Shown: positions 20,953 through 30,891 of the stretch, in pieces | Layout: each line of letters begins with the position of its first letter | Position numbering within the stretch: the first letter of the stretch is position 1 | DNA from: Prevotella sp. | GTDB lineage: Bacteria > Bacteroidota > Bacteroidia > Bacteroidales > Bacteroidaceae | Assembly: GCA_018053665.1 (NCBI GenBank) | Contig: JAGPKZ010000001.1 | Location: 18,283 to 73,650, forward strand | Length of the DNA stretch: 55,368 nt | Direction: 5' to 3' | Notes under the pieces: generated by a model | What the model saw: the letters and a program-made list of their open reading frames with translations, nothing else | The model's database searches: none | Told to the model about the DNA's origin: nothing | Program-made: the position numbers and the translations under genes

Positions 20953-21684
20953 ATGGGACAGAAAGTTAATCCAATAAGCAACCGACTTGGTATTATCCGT
21001 GGTTGGGATTCAAATTGGTTTGGTGGCAAGGACTTCGGAGATAACCTCGTTGAGGATCGTAAAATTCGTAAGTATCTTAATGAGCGCCTAGCTAAGGCTA
21101 GTGTTTCTCGTATTGTCATCGAGCGTACGCTGAAACTCGTCACCATCACTATTTGCACTGCCCGTCCGGGTATCGTCATTGGTAAAGGTGGTCAGGATGT
21201 TGATAAACTTAAGGAAGAGTTGAAGAAACTCTATAATAAGGATATTCAAATTAACATCTTCGAAGTTAAGAGACCAGAGCTTGATGCAAACATTGTTGGT
21301 AGCAGTATCGCACGTCAGGTTGAAGGTAAAATTTCTTACCGCCGTGCAATTAAGATGGCTGTTCAGAATACAATGCGTGCAGGAGCAGAAGGTATAAAAG
21401 TTCAAATTGCAGGTCGTCTGAACGGAGCTGAAATGGCCCGTAAGGAAATGTTCAAGGAGGGTCGTACTCCATTGCATACATTCCGTGCAGATATCGATTA
21501 TTGTCAGGTAGAGGCCCTCACTAAGGTTGGTCTTCTGGGTATTAAGGTTTGGATTTGCCGTGGAGAAGTTTATGGCAAGCGTGACTTAACACCTAACTTT
21601 ACTCAGGAGAAACAGAATGGTGGCCGTTCTAATGGTGGCCGTAATGGTCGTGGCGGTAATCGTAAGAGAAACAATAACCGTTAA
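20953..21684 (+). CDS. rpsC: 30S ribosomal protein S3
   Basis: S3 (uS3) forms the mRNA entry channel. It has 243 residues. The KH domain contains [20 protein letters not shown], and the C-terminal domain contains [18 protein letters not shown]. After the canonical end there is a Gly/Asn/Arg-rich tail of about 25 residues ([16 protein letters not shown]...), probably disordered. Such basic extensions are common on Bacteroidetes ribosomal proteins. Confidence 0.98.
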   Translation: MGQKVNPISNRLGIIRGWDSNWFGGKDFGDNLVEDRKIRKYLNERLAKASVSRIVIERTLKLVTITICTARPGIVIGKGGQDVDKLKEELKKLYNKDIQINIFEVKRPELDANIVGSSIARQVEGKISYRRAIKMAVQNTMRAGAEGIKVQIAGRLNGAEMARKEMFKEGRTPLHTFRADIDYCQVEALTKVGLLGIKVWICRGEVYGKRDLTPNFTQEKQNGGRSNGGRNGRGGNRKRNNNR

Positions 21685-21698
21685 AAGTAGAAGCTATC

Positions 21699-22127
21699 AT
21701 GTTACAGCCAAAAAGAGTAAAATATAGAAGACCTCAAGATGGTCGCGGTAATAAAGGTAACGCGCACAGAGGTACACAATTGGCTTTTGGTTCGTTTGGT
21801 ATCAAGACACTTGAGCCAAAATGGATTAATAGTCGTCAGATAGAGGCAGCTCGTGTAGCTGTAAACCGCTATATGAATCGTCAGGGACAGGTTTGGATAA
21901 GAATCTTCCCTGATAAACCAATCACTCGTAAACCTGCCGATGTCCGTATGGGTAAAGGAAAGGGTGATCCTGCTGGATGGGTTGCACCAGTAACACCGGG
22001 ACGTATCCTCTTCGAAGTAGAGGGAGTTTCTTTTGACATAGCTAAAGAGGCACTTCGCCTTGCAGCTCAGAAGCTTCCAGTTAAGACAAAGTTTGTTGTT
22101 AGACGTGATTTCGATAAAAACGCTTAA
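21699..22127 (+). CDS. rplP: 50S ribosomal protein L16
   Basis: L16 (uL16) organises the A-site architecture of the 50S subunit. It has 142 residues. It begins [13 protein letters not shown] and contains [21 protein letters not shown] and [16 protein letters not shown]. It lies three bases before rpmC. Confidence 0.98.
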   Translation: MLQPKRVKYRRPQDGRGNKGNAHRGTQLAFGSFGIKTLEPKWINSRQIEAARVAVNRYMNRQGQVWIRIFPDKPITRKPADVRMGKGKGDPAGWVAPVTPGRILFEVEGVSFDIAKEALRLAAQKLPVKTKFVVRRDFDKNA

Positions 22128-22130
22128 ACT

Positions 22131-22325
22131 ATGAAGATTAAAGAATTAAAAGAACTTGAGGTCAAGGGATTGGCTGAAAAGTTGGAGACAGCAAAGGCGA
22201 AACTTATTCAAATGAAGTTGAACCATTCTATAGCTCCTCTTGAGAATCCATCACAGATTAAGGTCGCTCGTCGTGATATAGCACGTATTGAAACAGAACT
22301 TCGTCAGAGAGAACTGAATAAATAA
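22131..22325 (+). CDS. rpmC: 50S ribosomal protein L29
   Basis: L29 (uL29) is a small helical-hairpin protein near the tunnel exit. It has 64 residues; two helices are evident from [19 protein letters not shown] and [20 protein letters not shown]. It lies in the tight rplP-rpmC-rpsQ-rplN series with gaps of two or three bases. Confidence 0.96.
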   Translation: MKIKELKELEVKGLAEKLETAKAKLIQMKLNHSIAPLENPSQIKVARRDIARIETELRQRELNK

Positions 22326-22327
22326 TA

Positions 22328-22594
22328 ATGGTCCAGATGGAAACAAGAAATTTAAGAAAAGTAAGACAGGGTGTTGTTGTCAGCAACAAGATGGATAAAA
22401 CCATTGTTATTGCTTCTAAGTTCAAGGAGAAGCACCCTATTTATGGTAAATTTGTCCAGAAGACAAAAAAGTACCATGCTCATGACGAGAAAAATGACGC
22501 AAATGTAGGTGATACAGTGCAGATAATGGAGACTCGTCCTCTATCTAAGACAAAGAGATGGAGATTAGTACAAATTGTTGAAAAAGCTAAGTAA
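22328..22594 (+). CDS. rpsQ: 30S ribosomal protein S17
   Basis: S17 (uS17) is a primary 16S rRNA binder with an OB fold. It has 88 residues. The conserved core is [17 protein letters not shown], followed by [20 protein letters not shown] and [14 protein letters not shown] second ATG at residue 4 is possible, but the upstream one follows the rpmC stop by two bases. Confidence 0.97.
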   Translation: MVQMETRNLRKVRQGVVVSNKMDKTIVIASKFKEKHPIYGKFVQKTKKYHAHDEKNDANVGDTVQIMETRPLSKTKRWRLVQIVEKAK

Positions 22595-22596
22595 TT

Positions 22597-22962
22597 ATGA
22601 TACAGGCAGAATCAAAACTTACAGTATGTGATAACAGCGGCGCACGTGAGGCAAAATGCATCCGTGTTCTCGGTGGTACCGGCCGTCGTTATGCTAGTGT
22701 TGGTGACGTTATAGTAGTTGCTGTACAAAACGTCATCCCTTCTAGTGATTTGAAAAAGGGTGCAGTATCAAAGGCTTTGATCGTACGCACAAAGAAGGAA
22801 ATTCGTCGTGCTGATGGTTCTTATATCCGTTTCGATGATAACGCATGTATATTGCTCAATAATGCAGGTGAACTTCGTGGTAGCCGTATCTTCGGTCCTG
22901 TAGCTCGCGAGCTTCGTGCAGTAAACATGAAAGTCGTATCTTTGGCACCTGAGGTTCTTTAA
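22597..22962 (+). CDS. rplN: 50S ribosomal protein L14
   Basis: L14 (uL14) is at the subunit interface. It has 121 residues with the start [20 protein letters not shown] and the conserved VVRTK-like strand [21 protein letters not shown] and [13 protein letters not shown]. It is placed as in all spc operons. Confidence 0.98.
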   Translation: MIQAESKLTVCDNSGAREAKCIRVLGGTGRRYASVGDVIVVAVQNVIPSSDLKKGAVSKALIVRTKKEIRRADGSYIRFDDNACILLNNAGELRGSRIFGPVARELRAVNMKVVSLAPEVL

Positions 22963-22984
22963 TTAATCATAAAACAAGTAAGTA

Positions 22985-23302
22985 ATGAGTAAGTTACATA
23001 TAAAGAAAGACGACACAGTAGTTGTTCTTGCCGGTGGTGACAAGGGCAAGACTGGTAAGGTGCTCAAGGTGTTGGTTGAAAAGAGCCGTGCTATCGTTGA
23101 GGGTGTAAACCTCGCGTCTAAGAGCACTAAGCCTTCTGCTAAGAATCCTCAGGGAGGTATCGTTAAGCAAGAGGCTTCAATTCATATTTCAAATCTCAGT
23201 CTGATCGATCCAAAGAGTGGTAAGGCTACTCGTATTGCTATCAAGCATGATGGCAAGAATGTGATTCGTATCGCTAAAAAGTCAGGGGAGGAAATCAAAT
23301 AA
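22985..23302 (+). CDS. rplX: 50S ribosomal protein L24
   Basis: L24 (uL24) initiates 50S assembly and carries a KOW motif: [20 protein letters not shown] near residues 8-27. It has 105 residues. Its stop overlaps the rplE start (TAATG). Confidence 0.97.
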   Translation: MSKLHIKKDDTVVVLAGGDKGKTGKVLKVLVEKSRAIVEGVNLASKSTKPSAKNPQGGIVKQEASIHISNLSLIDPKSGKATRIAIKHDGKNVIRIAKKSGEEIK

Positions 23303-23856
23303 TGGATACAGCACAGTTAAAGAAAGTATACAAGGAGACTATTGCTCCTGAACTTCAAAAGCAGTTTAACTATTCTTCAATAATGCAGATTCCTGTTTTG
23401 AAGAAGATTGTTATTAATCAGGGTCTTGGTGACGCTACACAGGACAAGAAAATTGTTGATGTAGCGGTTAATGAGATTACTGCTATTACAGGTCAGAAGG
23501 CTGTAGCTACATATTCTAAGAAGGATATCGCTAACTTCAAACTTCGTAAGAAGATGCCTATCGGTGTCATGGTTACACTTCGTGGTGTACACATGTATGA
23601 ATTCCTAGAGAAGCTCATCCGTGTATCACTTCCACGTATCCGTGACTTCAAAGGTATTGAAAGCAAACTTGATGGTCGCGGTAACTACACTTTGGGTATT
23701 ACCGAGCAGATTATCTTTTCTGAGATAAATATTGATGAGATTGACCGTATTCAGGGTATGAACATTACTTTTGTAACATCAGCTAATACTGATGAAGAAG
23801 GTTATGCTCTTCTTAAGGCATTCGGTCTTCCATTCAAGAACGTTAAAAACGATTAA
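23302..23856 (+). CDS. rplE: 50S ribosomal protein L5
   Basis: L5 (uL5) binds 5S rRNA and contacts P-site tRNA. It has 184 residues. The signature segments are [30 protein letters not shown] and [20 protein letters not shown]. It is translationally coupled to rplX by a one-base overlap. Confidence 0.98.
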   Translation: MDTAQLKKVYKETIAPELQKQFNYSSIMQIPVLKKIVINQGLGDATQDKKIVDVAVNEITAITGQKAVATYSKKDIANFKLRKKMPIGVMVTLRGVHMYEFLEKLIRVSLPRIRDFKGIESKLDGRGNYTLGITEQIIFSEINIDEIDRIQGMNITFVTSANTDEEGYALLKAFGLPFKNVKND

Positions 23857-23861
23857 GGAAT

Positions 23862-24164
23862 ATGGCAAAAGAATCAATGATAGCTCGCGAAGTAAAGCGC
23901 GCAAAGCTAGTTGCTCGTTTCGCAGAAAAGCGTGCAGCTCTGAAAAAGATTATCGCTACTTCTGAGAATCCTGCAGAAGCTTACGACGCAGCTCGCAAGC
24001 TACAGGGTTTCCCAAAGAATTCAAACCCAATTCGTCTTCACAACCGTTGCAAGATTACAGGTCGTCCTAAAGGATATATCCGTCAGTTCGGTCTTTCTCG
24101 TATTCAGTTCCGTGAGATGGCATCTGCTGGTTTGATTCCAGGAGTTAGGAAGGCAAGCTGGTAA
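23862..24164 (+). CDS. rpsN: 30S ribosomal protein S14 (zinc-independent type)
   Basis: S14 (uS14) assembles into the 30S head. It has 100 residues, the long form, with a single cysteine ([20 protein letters not shown]), so the CxxC zinc-binding pairs of the short form are absent. The C-terminal end [11 protein letters not shown] is typical. It is separated from rpsH by 132 untranslated bases, the longest gap in the spc operon. Confidence 0.97.
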   Translation: MAKESMIAREVKRAKLVARFAEKRAALKKIIATSENPAEAYDAARKLQGFPKNSNPIRLHNRCKITGRPKGYIRQFGLSRIQFREMASAGLIPGVRKASW

Positions 24165-24176
24165 TGATAATGATAT

Positions 24177-24275
24177 TGTGATTAGTGATAAGGGATAATG
24201 TTTTGGCATATACCTTTTCACTAGCACTTTTTCATGATTCAACAGATTTTTTTTAATATTGTCGGGGTGTCCCGA
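24177..24275 (+). promoter_or_regulatory. Structured rpsN-rpsH intergenic region
   Basis: The helices GTG..TAGTGA / TCACTA.CAC (24178-24188 with 24218-24227) and TCGGG/CCCGA (24262-24275, loop GTGT) lie upstream of rpsH in an otherwise tightly packed operon. In E. coli S8 represses spc translation at a nearby site (on rplE), so an S8-type control element is possible; the sequence alone does not show it. Confidence 0.35.
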
Positions 24276-24296
24276 TTAATTAAACATTTATATTTT

Positions 24297-24692
24297 ATGA
24301 CAGATCCAATAGCAGATTATCTGACAAGGCTCAGAAATGCAATTATGGCTCATCATCGTGTTGTTGAGGTTCCTGCATCTAACTTGAAAAAAGAGATTAC
24401 AAAGATCCTTTTTGAAAAAGGTTACATCTTGAACTACAAGTTCGTTGAAGATGGTCTTCAAGGTTCAATCAAGGTCGCATTAAAATACGATCCTTCAACA
24501 AAACAGAGCGCAATCAAGAGTTTGAAGCGCGTGTCTACACCAGGTTTGCGTCAGTACACCGGTTATAAAGACATGCCGAGAGTAATTAACGGATTAGGTA
24601 TTGCAATATTATCTACATCTAAAGGTGTAATGACTAATAAGGAAGCTGCTGACTTTAAGATAGGTGGTGAGGTTCTTTGTTATATTTATTAA
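24297..24692 (+). CDS. rpsH: 30S ribosomal protein S8
   Basis: S8 (uS8) is a central-domain assembly protein. It has 131 residues from the ATG at 24297, which gives the expected start MTDPIADYLTRLRNAIMA. An upstream in-frame ATG at 24234 would add 21 hydrophobic residues that the family lacks and would run through the TCGGG/CCCGA hairpin. The C-terminal STSKGVMTNKEA segment is typical. Confidence 0.97.
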   Translation: MTDPIADYLTRLRNAIMAHHRVVEVPASNLKKEITKILFEKGYILNYKFVEDGLQGSIKVALKYDPSTKQSAIKSLKRVSTPGLRQYTGYKDMPRVINGLGIAILSTSKGVMTNKEAADFKIGGEVLCYIY

Positions 24693-24706
24693 TTGGAGGA
24701 TTTTAT

Positions 24707-25279
24707 ATGTCAAGAATAGGTAAATTGCCAATTAGTATCCCTGCTGGTGTTACAGTTAGTTTTGATAAGAAAACCGACGTTATTACAGTTAAAGGTCCTA
24801 AGGGAGAACTTTCACAAAAGATAGATTCTTCAATCATTGTTGAGAACAACGAAGGAACTATTACATTCACTGTTGATGAGAATAGCCCAGTTAATACTAA
24901 GCAGAAGCAGGCTTTTCATGGTCTCTACCGCTCATTGGTTAACAATATGGTTATTGGTGTAAGTGAAGGTTATAAGAAAGTTCTGGAACTTGTAGGTGTT
25001 GGTTATCGTGTATCAAATCAGGGTAATGTAATCGAATTTTCACTTGGTTATACTCACCCAATCTTTATGGGACTTCCTGAAGAAGTTAAGGTTGAGACTA
25101 AGTCTGAAAGAAATCAGAATCCAATTCTTACACTTGAGTCTACTGACAAGCAATTGTTAGGTCTTATTTGTGCAAAAATTCGTTCTTTCCGTATGCCTGA
25201 ACCTTACAAAGGAAAGGGTATCCTGTTCCAGGGTGAGGTTATTCGCAGAAAGTCTGGTAAGACAGCTGCAGCTAAGTAA
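24707..25279 (+). CDS. rplF: 50S ribosomal protein L6
   Basis: L6 (uL6) lies near the factor-binding site. It has 190 residues from ATG 24707, starting [15 protein letters not shown]. An earlier in-frame ATG (24677) overlaps rpsH and is rejected. The conserved end [22 protein letters not shown] is present. GGAGGA about 8 bases upstream is a strong Shine-Dalgarno site, rare in this window, and supports the chosen start. Confidence 0.98.
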   Translation: MSRIGKLPISIPAGVTVSFDKKTDVITVKGPKGELSQKIDSSIIVENNEGTITFTVDENSPVNTKQKQAFHGLYRSLVNNMVIGVSEGYKKVLELVGVGYRVSNQGNVIEFSLGYTHPIFMGLPEEVKVETKSERNQNPILTLESTDKQLLGLICAKIRSFRMPEPYKGKGILFQGEVIRRKSGKTAAAK

Positions 25280-25299
25280 TTTTAATTGATTTTACGATT

Positions 25300-25644
25300 A
25301 TGACAACAAAGAAAGTAGAAAGACGAATTAAGATAAAGTTCCGCATTCGTAAGAGTGTAAATGGAACAGCTGAGCGTCCACGTCTTAGTGTTTTCCGCTC
25401 TAACAAGCAGATTTCCGCTCAGGTAATTAATGATTTGACAGGTAAGACACTTGTTGCAGCTTCATCTCTTGGTCTAGAAAAATTGGCTAAGGTTGATCAG
25501 GCTAAGAAAGTTGGTGAACTTGTTGCCGAGAAGGCAAAGGCTGCAGGTGTTGAGTCTGTAGTTTTTGACCGTAATGGCTATCTCTATCATGGTCGCGTTC
25601 AAGCTCTTGCTGACGCAGCTAGAGAGGGAGGATTAAAATTCTAA
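25300..25644 (+). CDS. rplR: 50S ribosomal protein L18
   Basis: L18 (uL18) carries 5S rRNA with L5. It has 114 residues: [22 protein letters not shown] in the core and [22 protein letters not shown] near the C-terminus. It is seven bases before rpsE. Confidence 0.98.
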   Translation: MTTKKVERRIKIKFRIRKSVNGTAERPRLSVFRSNKQISAQVINDLTGKTLVAASSLGLEKLAKVDQAKKVGELVAEKAKAAGVESVVFDRNGYLYHGRVQALADAAREGGLKF

Positions 25645-25650
25645 ACGATT

Positions 25651-26163
25651 ATGGCAATGAATAAAGTAAAAGTAAATAGTGAAGCAGAACTGAAAGATCG
25701 TTTGGTTGCTATCAACCGTGTAACTAAGGTTACAAAGGGTGGTCGTACATTCACATTCGCTGCTATCGTCGTTGTAGGTGATGGCAAGGGCGTTATCGGC
25801 TGGGGCTTAGGAAAGGCTGGTGAGGTTACTGCTGCTATAGCTAAGGGCGTAGAGGCTGCTAAGAAAAATCTTGTTAAGGTTCCTGTACTTAAAGGTACTG
25901 TTCCTCATGAGATAGAGGTTTCATTTGGTGGTGCTCAAGTTCTCTTGAAGCCAGCTGCTGCTGGTACTGGTCTAAAGGCCGGAGGTGCTATGCGTGCTGT
26001 TCTTGAGAGTGTTGGCGTTACAGATATTATCGCTAAGTCTAAAGGCTCATCAAACCCTCACAACCTCGTAAAGGCTACTATCGTTGCTTTGTCACAGATG
26101 CGTGACGCTTATACAATAGCAGGCAACCGTGGCATTAGTATGGACAAAGTATTTAACGGTTAA
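25651..26163 (+). CDS. rpsE: 30S ribosomal protein S5
   Basis: S5 (uS5) acts in decoding fidelity and mRNA unwinding. It has 170 residues. Its dsRNA-binding-like domain holds [19 protein letters not shown] and [17 protein letters not shown], and the C-terminal domain holds [19 protein letters not shown]. It is followed at 14 bases by rpmD with a GGAGA upstream motif. Confidence 0.98.
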   Translation: MAMNKVKVNSEAELKDRLVAINRVTKVTKGGRTFTFAAIVVVGDGKGVIGWGLGKAGEVTAAIAKGVEAAKKNLVKVPVLKGTVPHEIEVSFGGAQVLLKPAAAGTGLKAGGAMRAVLESVGVTDIIAKSKGSSNPHNLVKATIVALSQMRDAYTIAGNRGISMDKVFNG

Positions 26164-26177
26164 TAGGAGAATAAACA

Positions 26178-26354
26178 ATGGCAACAATAAAAATCAAGCA
26201 GATAAAGAGTAAAATCGGTTATCCAGTTGATCAGAAGCGTACACTTCTAGCCCTGGGTCTTCATAAGATCTCTCAGGTTGTTGAAGTTGAGGACAATCCT
26301 AGCATCCTCGGTATGATCCGCAAGGTTCATCATCTGGTTAACGTAGTTGAATAA
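26178..26354 (+). CDS. rpmD: 50S ribosomal protein L30
   Basis: This short gene encodes 58 residues between rpsE and rplO. It begins MATIKIKQIKSKIGYPVDQK and contains LLALGLHKISQVVEVEDNP, the standard L30 (uL30) fold. A GGAGAATAAACA segment precedes the ATG. L30 is a non-essential 50S protein in some bacteria but is in its usual place here. Confidence 0.96.
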   Translation: MATIKIKQIKSKIGYPVDQKRTLLALGLHKISQVVEVEDNPSILGMIRKVHHLVNVVE

Positions 26355-26379
26355 TTAATCTTTTAATATCGAATAGATT

Positions 26380-26826
26380 ATGAAATTAAATAATTTAACA
26401 CCAGCTGAGGGTTCTACACATTCACGTCGTCGTATTGGCCGTGGTACGGGTTCTGGACTAGGTGGTACTGCTACACGTGGTAATAAGGGAGCTAAATCTC
26501 GTTCTGGTTATAAGAGAAAAATTGGTTTTGAAGGTGGACAGATGCCTCTTCAGCGCCGTGTTCCTAAGGCTGGTTTCAAGAATATCAACCATAAAGAATA
26601 TTTCGCAGTAAACCTTTCTGTTCTACAGAAGATTGCTGAGGAAAAGAACCTCACAAAGATTGGCATTGCTGAACTTAAGGAAGCTGGTCTTACTAATGGC
26701 AAGCACCTTGTAAAGGTACTTGGAAACGGTGAGTTGAAAGCAAAACTAGAAGTTGAAGCAAATGCATTCTCTAAGACTGCCGAAGAAGCTATTAAGGCAG
26801 TAGGTGGTAACGCAACTATAATCTAA
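26380..26826 (+). CDS. rplO: 50S ribosomal protein L15
   Basis: L15 (uL15) is a late 50S assembly protein. It has 148 residues. The Gly/Arg-rich extended N-terminus includes [20 protein letters not shown], followed by [19 protein letters not shown]. It lies four bases before secY. Confidence 0.98.
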   Translation: MKLNNLTPAEGSTHSRRRIGRGTGSGLGGTATRGNKGAKSRSGYKRKIGFEGGQMPLQRRVPKAGFKNINHKEYFAVNLSVLQKIAEEKNLTKIGIAELKEAGLTNGKHLVKVLGNGELKAKLEVEANAFSKTAEEAIKAVGGNATII

Positions 26827-26830
26827 GTAA

Positions 26831-28171
26831 ATGAAAAAGTTTTTTGAGACACTAAAGAACTGTTGGAAGGTAGAGGATTTGCGTCAGCGTATCCTTATTA
26901 CCGTTCTCTTCACGGCAATCTATCGTTTCGGGTCGTTCGTTGTACTTCCAGGTATCAACCCGGCTAAGTTGGCAACACTTCAGTCACAGACTGCGGGCGG
27001 TCTTATGTCGCTGTTAGATATGTTCTCTGGTGGTGCATTTTCCAATGCGTCAATATTCGCACTTGGAATTATGCCCTACATCTCAGCTTCTATCGTTATG
27101 CAGCTCCTTGCTGTCGCTGTACCTTATTTCCAAAAGATGCAGCGTGAGGGTGAGAGCGGTCATAAAAAGATAAATTGGTATACTCGCTTGCTCACGATAG
27201 CCATCTTGGTTTTCCAGGCACCTGCATACTTAATGAACCTAAAGGTGCAAGCTAGTCAGGCTTTGGCTAGCGGCATCTCTTGGACTGTCTTTATTATTCC
27301 CGCAACAATCATCTTGGCAGCAGGTAGTATGTTCGTCCTTTGGCTTGGTGAGCGCATTACTGATAAAGGTGTCGGAAATGGAATCTCTTTGATCATTATG
27401 ATCGGTATTATGGCACGTTTGCCTCAAGCATTCGTCCAGGAGGTAAGCTCACGTTTTACTGCCATATCTGGTGGTGGACTTGTGATGTTTATTGCTGAGA
27501 TTCTTATTCTCTATGCAGTTGTTTGTGCATCAATTCTTTTGGTGCAGGGAACTCGCAAGATACCAGTACAGTATGCAAAACGTCTTGTTGGAAACAAGCA
27601 GTATGGTGGTGCTCGCCAGTACATTCCATTGAAGCTATTCGCAGCTAATGTTATGCCAATTATCTTTGCTCAGGCATTGATGTTCATTCCTTTGGCTATA
27701 GTTCAATATCAGAGTGAAAATGCCTCATGGGTTGTTCGTTCATTGATGGATAATCACAGTGCACTGTATAATGTCGTTTACGTTGTTTTGATTATAGCGT
27801 TCACGTATTTCTATACTGCGATTACATTGAACCCTACTCAGATGGCAGAGGACATGAAACGTAATAATGGATTTATCCCCGGTATTAAACCCGGAAAGGA
27901 TACGGCTGAGTATATTGACACCATAATGTCTCGTATAACTTTGCCTGGTTCTCTGTTTATTGCGTTTATCGCTGTTATGCCTGCTCTTGCTGGTCTTCTA
28001 GATGTTCAGCAAGCGTTTTCACAGTTCTTTGGTGGTACATCTCTTTTGATTCTAGTTGGTGTTGTTATTGATACACTCCAACAAGTAGAGAGTCACTTGA
28101 TGATGCGTCATTATGACGGACTTTTGAATTCAGGTCGCACTCGTAACAACGGTGGCGTTTCAGCATATTAA
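26831..28171 (+). CDS. secY: Preprotein translocase channel SecY
   Basis: SecY is the protein-conducting channel of the inner membrane. It has 446 residues with about ten transmembrane helices. Typical segments are the start of TM1 (ITVLFTAIYRFGSFVVLPGI), the plug region GGLMSLLDMFSGGAFSNASI, the cytosolic loop RKIPVQYAKRLVG, and the C-terminal VESHLMMRHYDGLL. It is the usual spc-operon member, followed by map. Confidence 0.98.
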   Translation: MKKFFETLKNCWKVEDLRQRILITVLFTAIYRFGSFVVLPGINPAKLATLQSQTAGGLMSLLDMFSGGAFSNASIFALGIMPYISASIVMQLLAVAVPYFQKMQREGESGHKKINWYTRLLTIAILVFQAPAYLMNLKVQASQALASGISWTVFIIPATIILAAGSMFVLWLGERITDKGVGNGISLIIMIGIMARLPQAFVQEVSSRFTAISGGGLVMFIAEILILYAVVCASILLVQGTRKIPVQYAKRLVGNKQYGGARQYIPLKLFAANVMPIIFAQALMFIPLAIVQYQSENASWVVRSLMDNHSALYNVVYVVLIIAFTYFYTAITLNPTQMAEDMKRNNGFIPGIKPGKDTAEYIDTIMSRITLPGSLFIAFIAVMPALAGLLDVQQAFSQFFGGTSLLILVGVVIDTLQQVESHLMMRHYDGLLNSGRTRNNGGVSAY

Positions 28172-28185
28172 TCAGGTTCTTGGAA

Positions 28186-28971
28186 ATGAAAATATTTCTG
28201 AAGACTGAAGATGAAATAGACCTAATGCGCCGAGCAAACCGACTTGTCGGAGCGACTTTGGCAGAATTAGGTAGAAATATAAAACCCGGTGTCACGACTC
28301 TCCAATTGGATAAAATTGCGGATGAGTTTATAAGGGATCACGGCGCAACGCCTACCTTTAAGAATTTTCCCAATCCATTTGGTGAGTCTTATCCGGCTTC
28401 AATCTGTACTTCTGTTAACGACATTGTTGTTCATGGTATACCAAGCGATAAGGTCGTTCTAAAAGATGGTGACATTATATCGATAGATTGTGGAACGCTT
28501 TTAGACGGATACAATGGAGATTCTTGCTATACGTTTTCTGTAGGCGAAATATCTTCTGAGGTAAGTAAGCTTTTGCAAGCTACTAAAAAATCTTTGTATC
28601 TAGGGATAGAACAGGCTGTTGCAGGAAAGCATGTGGGCGATATAGGTGCAGCTGTACAGGAATATTGTGAAGGATGTGGTTATGGAGTTGTCAGGGAATT
28701 GACTGGTCATGGCATAGGCAAAGAAATGCATGAGGCACCTCAAATTCCGAACTACGGTTCAAGAGGAAATGGAGTGTTGTTGAAGGCTGGAATGTGCATA
28801 GCTATAGAACCAATGATTACTATGGGCGATTGTAAGATATGGATGCTTCCTGATAAGTGGAGCATAATAACTAGAGATCGTAAACCGGCAGCTCATTTCG
28901 AGCATACTATTGCAATACGTAAAGGTCAGGCTGAGATTTTATCAACGTTTGAAGAAATTGAAAATCATTAA
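28186..28971 (+). CDS. map: Methionine aminopeptidase type I
   Basis: This metalloenzyme removes the initiator methionine from nascent proteins. It has 261 residues from ATG 28186; a TTG two codons upstream is possible but less likely. The metal ligands appear in order: D in SIDCGTLLDGYNGDSCYTF (two Asp), H in GHGIGKEMHE, E in IAIEPM and E in FEHTIAI. The secY-map-infA-rpmJ order is standard. There is a short insertion around CKIWMLPDKWSIITRDRKPA, common in this family. Confidence 0.97.
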   Translation: MKIFLKTEDEIDLMRRANRLVGATLAELGRNIKPGVTTLQLDKIADEFIRDHGATPTFKNFPNPFGESYPASICTSVNDIVVHGIPSDKVVLKDGDIISIDCGTLLDGYNGDSCYTFSVGEISSEVSKLLQATKKSLYLGIEQAVAGKHVGDIGAAVQEYCEGCGYGVVRELTGHGIGKEMHEAPQIPNYGSRGNGVLLKAGMCIAIEPMITMGDCKIWMLPDKWSIITRDRKPAAHFEHTIAIRKGQAEILSTFEEIENH

Positions 28972-28984
28972 GTAGAATAATTAT

Positions 28985-29203
28985 ATGGCAAAACAATCCG
29001 CTATAGAGCAGGATGGAACAATTGTGGAGAATCTCTCCAATGCAATGTTTCGTGTAGAACTTGAAAATGGAGTTCAGATTATAGCCCACATCTCTGGCAA
29101 AATGCGTATGCATTACATTAAAATCCTTCCTGGTGATAAGGTGAAGGTAGAGATGAGTCCTTATGATTTGACAAAAGGCAGAATCGTTTTCAGATACAAA
29201 TAA
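28985..29203 (+). CDS. infA: Translation initiation factor IF-1
   Basis: IF-1 binds the 30S A site during initiation. It has 72 residues, an S1/OB-fold domain: [20 protein letters not shown], then [30 protein letters not shown] split across the fold. It is 13 bases after map and 18 bases before rpmJ. Confidence 0.98.
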   Translation: MAKQSAIEQDGTIVENLSNAMFRVELENGVQIIAHISGKMRMHYIKILPGDKVKVEMSPYDLTKGRIVFRYK

Positions 29204-29221
29204 TTCATCATACATACAGAT

Positions 29222-29338
29222 ATGAAAACAAGAGCATCATTAAAGAAGCGTACAGCAGACTGTAAGATCGTTCGTCGTAAAGGTCGTCTGTTCGTTATCA
29301 ACAAGAAAAACCCTAAGTTTAAATTGCGTCAGGGTTAA
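29222..29338 (+). CDS. rpmJ: 50S ribosomal protein L36
   Basis: This 38-residue gene begins [20 protein letters not shown] and ends [10 protein letters not shown]36 (bL36) is the smallest 50S protein. The usual CxxC...CxxxxH zinc ligands are lost (a single Cys at residue 14), so this is the zinc-independent form. The stop is followed by an internal promoter ahead of rpsM. Confidence 0.95.
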   Translation: MKTRASLKKRTADCKIVRRKGRLFVINKKNPKFKLRQG

Positions 29339-29357
29339 TGTTAAAGTCTCGTAAATG

Positions 29358-29389
29358 TTGGTTTAAATGAATTTTTATTTCTAACTTTG
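29358..29389 (+). promoter_or_regulatory. Internal promoter upstream of rpsM (alpha operon)
   Basis: The -7 box TAACTTTG (29382-29389) matches TAnnTTTG. A TTGG -33 element lies 20 bases upstream (29358-29361). The expected start is near 29396, about 50 bases before rpsM, so rpsM-rpsK-rpsD-rpoA-rplQ can be expressed independently of the spc genes. Confidence 0.7.
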
Positions 29390-29445
29390 CAAGTTCTTTA
29401 ACGAGAATTAAATTTTAAGTATTAAATTTTTTATTCAATTTAAAA

Positions 29446-29826
29446 ATGGCAATAAGAATTGTTGGAGTAGATTTGCCCCAGAATAAGCGTGGCGAAATCG
29501 CATTGACTTATATCTATGGTGTAGGTCGAAGTAGTTCAGCAAAGATATTGGATAAGGCCGGCATTAGCCGCGACCTGAAGGTCAGCGATTGGACTGACGA
29601 TCAGGCAGCCAAAATCCGTGAAATTATCGGCGCTGGGTTCAAGGTAGAGGGTGATCTTCGTTCAGAGGTCCAAATGAACATTAAGCGACTGATGGATATT
29701 GGTTGCTATCGTGGAGTTAGACATCGTAATGGTCTTCCTGTTCGTGGTCAAAGCACTAAGAACAACGCTCGTACTCGTAAGGGTAAGAAGAAGACTGTTG
29801 CTAATAAGAAAAAGGCTACTAAGTAA
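29446..29826 (+). CDS. rpsM: 30S ribosomal protein S13
   Basis: S13 (uS13) bridges the subunits and contacts P-site tRNA. It has 126 residues, with [20 protein letters not shown] at the start and [20 protein letters not shown] near the end. It is the first gene of the alpha-operon segment behind its own promoter. Confidence 0.98.
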   Translation: MAIRIVGVDLPQNKRGEIALTYIYGVGRSSSAKILDKAGISRDLKVSDWTDDQAAKIREIIGAGFKVEGDLRSEVQMNIKRLMDIGCYRGVRHRNGLPVRGQSTKNNARTRKGKKKTVANKKKATK

Positions 29827-29844
29827 TTTTAAAGGAAATTAATT

Positions 29845-30234
29845 ATGGCAAAGACAAAAGCAACATCTAAAAAAAGAAACGTAAAGGTTGACGCAATTGG
29901 TCAGCTTCACGTTCATAGTTCTTTTAATAATATTATCGTATCTCTTGCTAACAGTGAAGGTCAGATTATTTCTTGGTCATCAGCTGGTAAGATGGGTTTC
30001 CGTGGCTCTAAGAAGAACACTCCTTATGCTGCTCAGATGGCAGGTGAGGATTGCGCAAAAGTAGCGTTTGAATTGGGTCTTCGTAAGGTTAAGGCATACG
30101 TCAAAGGTCCTGGTAACGGTCGTGAATCTGCAATTCGTTCAGTAAACGCAACTGGTATTCAGGTTACAGAGATTGTTGACGTTACACCATTACCACATAA
30201 TGGTTGCCGTCCTCCTAAGCGTCGTAAGGTATAA
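29845..30234 (+). CDS. rpsK: 30S ribosomal protein S11
   Basis: S11 (uS11) forms the 30S platform. It has 129 residues: [34 protein letters not shown] and the C-terminal [13 protein letters not shown] are diagnostic. It lies 18 bases after rpsM. Confidence 0.98.
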   Translation: MAKTKATSKKRNVKVDAIGQLHVHSSFNNIIVSLANSEGQIISWSSAGKMGFRGSKKNTPYAAQMAGEDCAKVAFELGLRKVKAYVKGPGNGRESAIRSVNATGIQVTEIVDVTPLPHNGCRPPKRRKV

Positions 30235-30273
30235 TATTAAGAAACAAAAAATAAACGCACATATTTTTATATT

Positions 30274-30879
30274 ATGGCAAGATATATAGGTCCGAAATCT
30301 AAAATTGCACGTCGATTTGGTGAGCCAATTTTCGGCGCAGACAAAGTTTTGTCCAAGAGAAACTTCCCTCCTGGACAGCATGGCAACAACCGTCGCAGAA
30401 AAGTGTCTGAGTACGGTGTCATGTTGGCAGAGAAGCAGAAAGCTAAGTATACTTATGGTGTACTAGAGCGTCAGTTCCGTAATATGTTTATAAAGGCAGC
30501 AAAGTCTGACGGTATCACAGGTGAGGTTCTTCTTCAGGGTCTCGAGTGTCGTCTTGATAATGTTGTCTTCCGTCTCGGTATTGCTCCTACACGTGCAGCA
30601 GCCCGCCAGTTGGTTGGCCATAAGCACATCACTGTAGATGGCACCGTAGTGAACATTCCTTCATTCTCTGTTAAACCAGGAATGATAGTTGCTCTTCGCG
30701 AAAAGTCAAAGTCTCTTGAGGTTGTTGAAGCAGCTCTTGCTGGTTTCAATCACAGCAAGTATCCTTGGATGGAGTGGGACGAGAATACTATGAGTGGAAA
30801 GTTCTTGCACAAACCTGAACGTGCAGACATCCCTGAGAACATTAAGGAACAATTAATCGTTGAGTTGTACTCTAAATAA
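30274..30879 (+). CDS. rpsD: 30S ribosomal protein S4
   Basis: S4 (uS4) starts 30S assembly and helps control fidelity. It has 201 residues. The N-terminus ([19 protein letters not shown]) has no zinc-binding cysteines. The S4 RNA-binding domain is around [20 protein letters not shown]. The usual rpsK-rpsD-rpoA order is kept. S4 represses this operon in some bacteria; no obvious S4 pseudoknot is seen here. Confidence 0.98.
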   Translation: MARYIGPKSKIARRFGEPIFGADKVLSKRNFPPGQHGNNRRRKVSEYGVMLAEKQKAKYTYGVLERQFRNMFIKAAKSDGITGEVLLQGLECRLDNVVFRLGIAPTRAAARQLVGHKHITVDGTVVNIPSFSVKPGMIVALREKSKSLEVVEAALAGFNHSKYPWMEWDENTMSGKFLHKPERADIPENIKEQLIVELYSK

Positions 30880-30891
30880 ATCATTGAATTA

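Noticed and set aside
24234..24296. N-terminal extension of S8
   Set aside because: The upstream ATG adds 21 residues absent from the family; the conserved MTDPIADYL start is at 24297.
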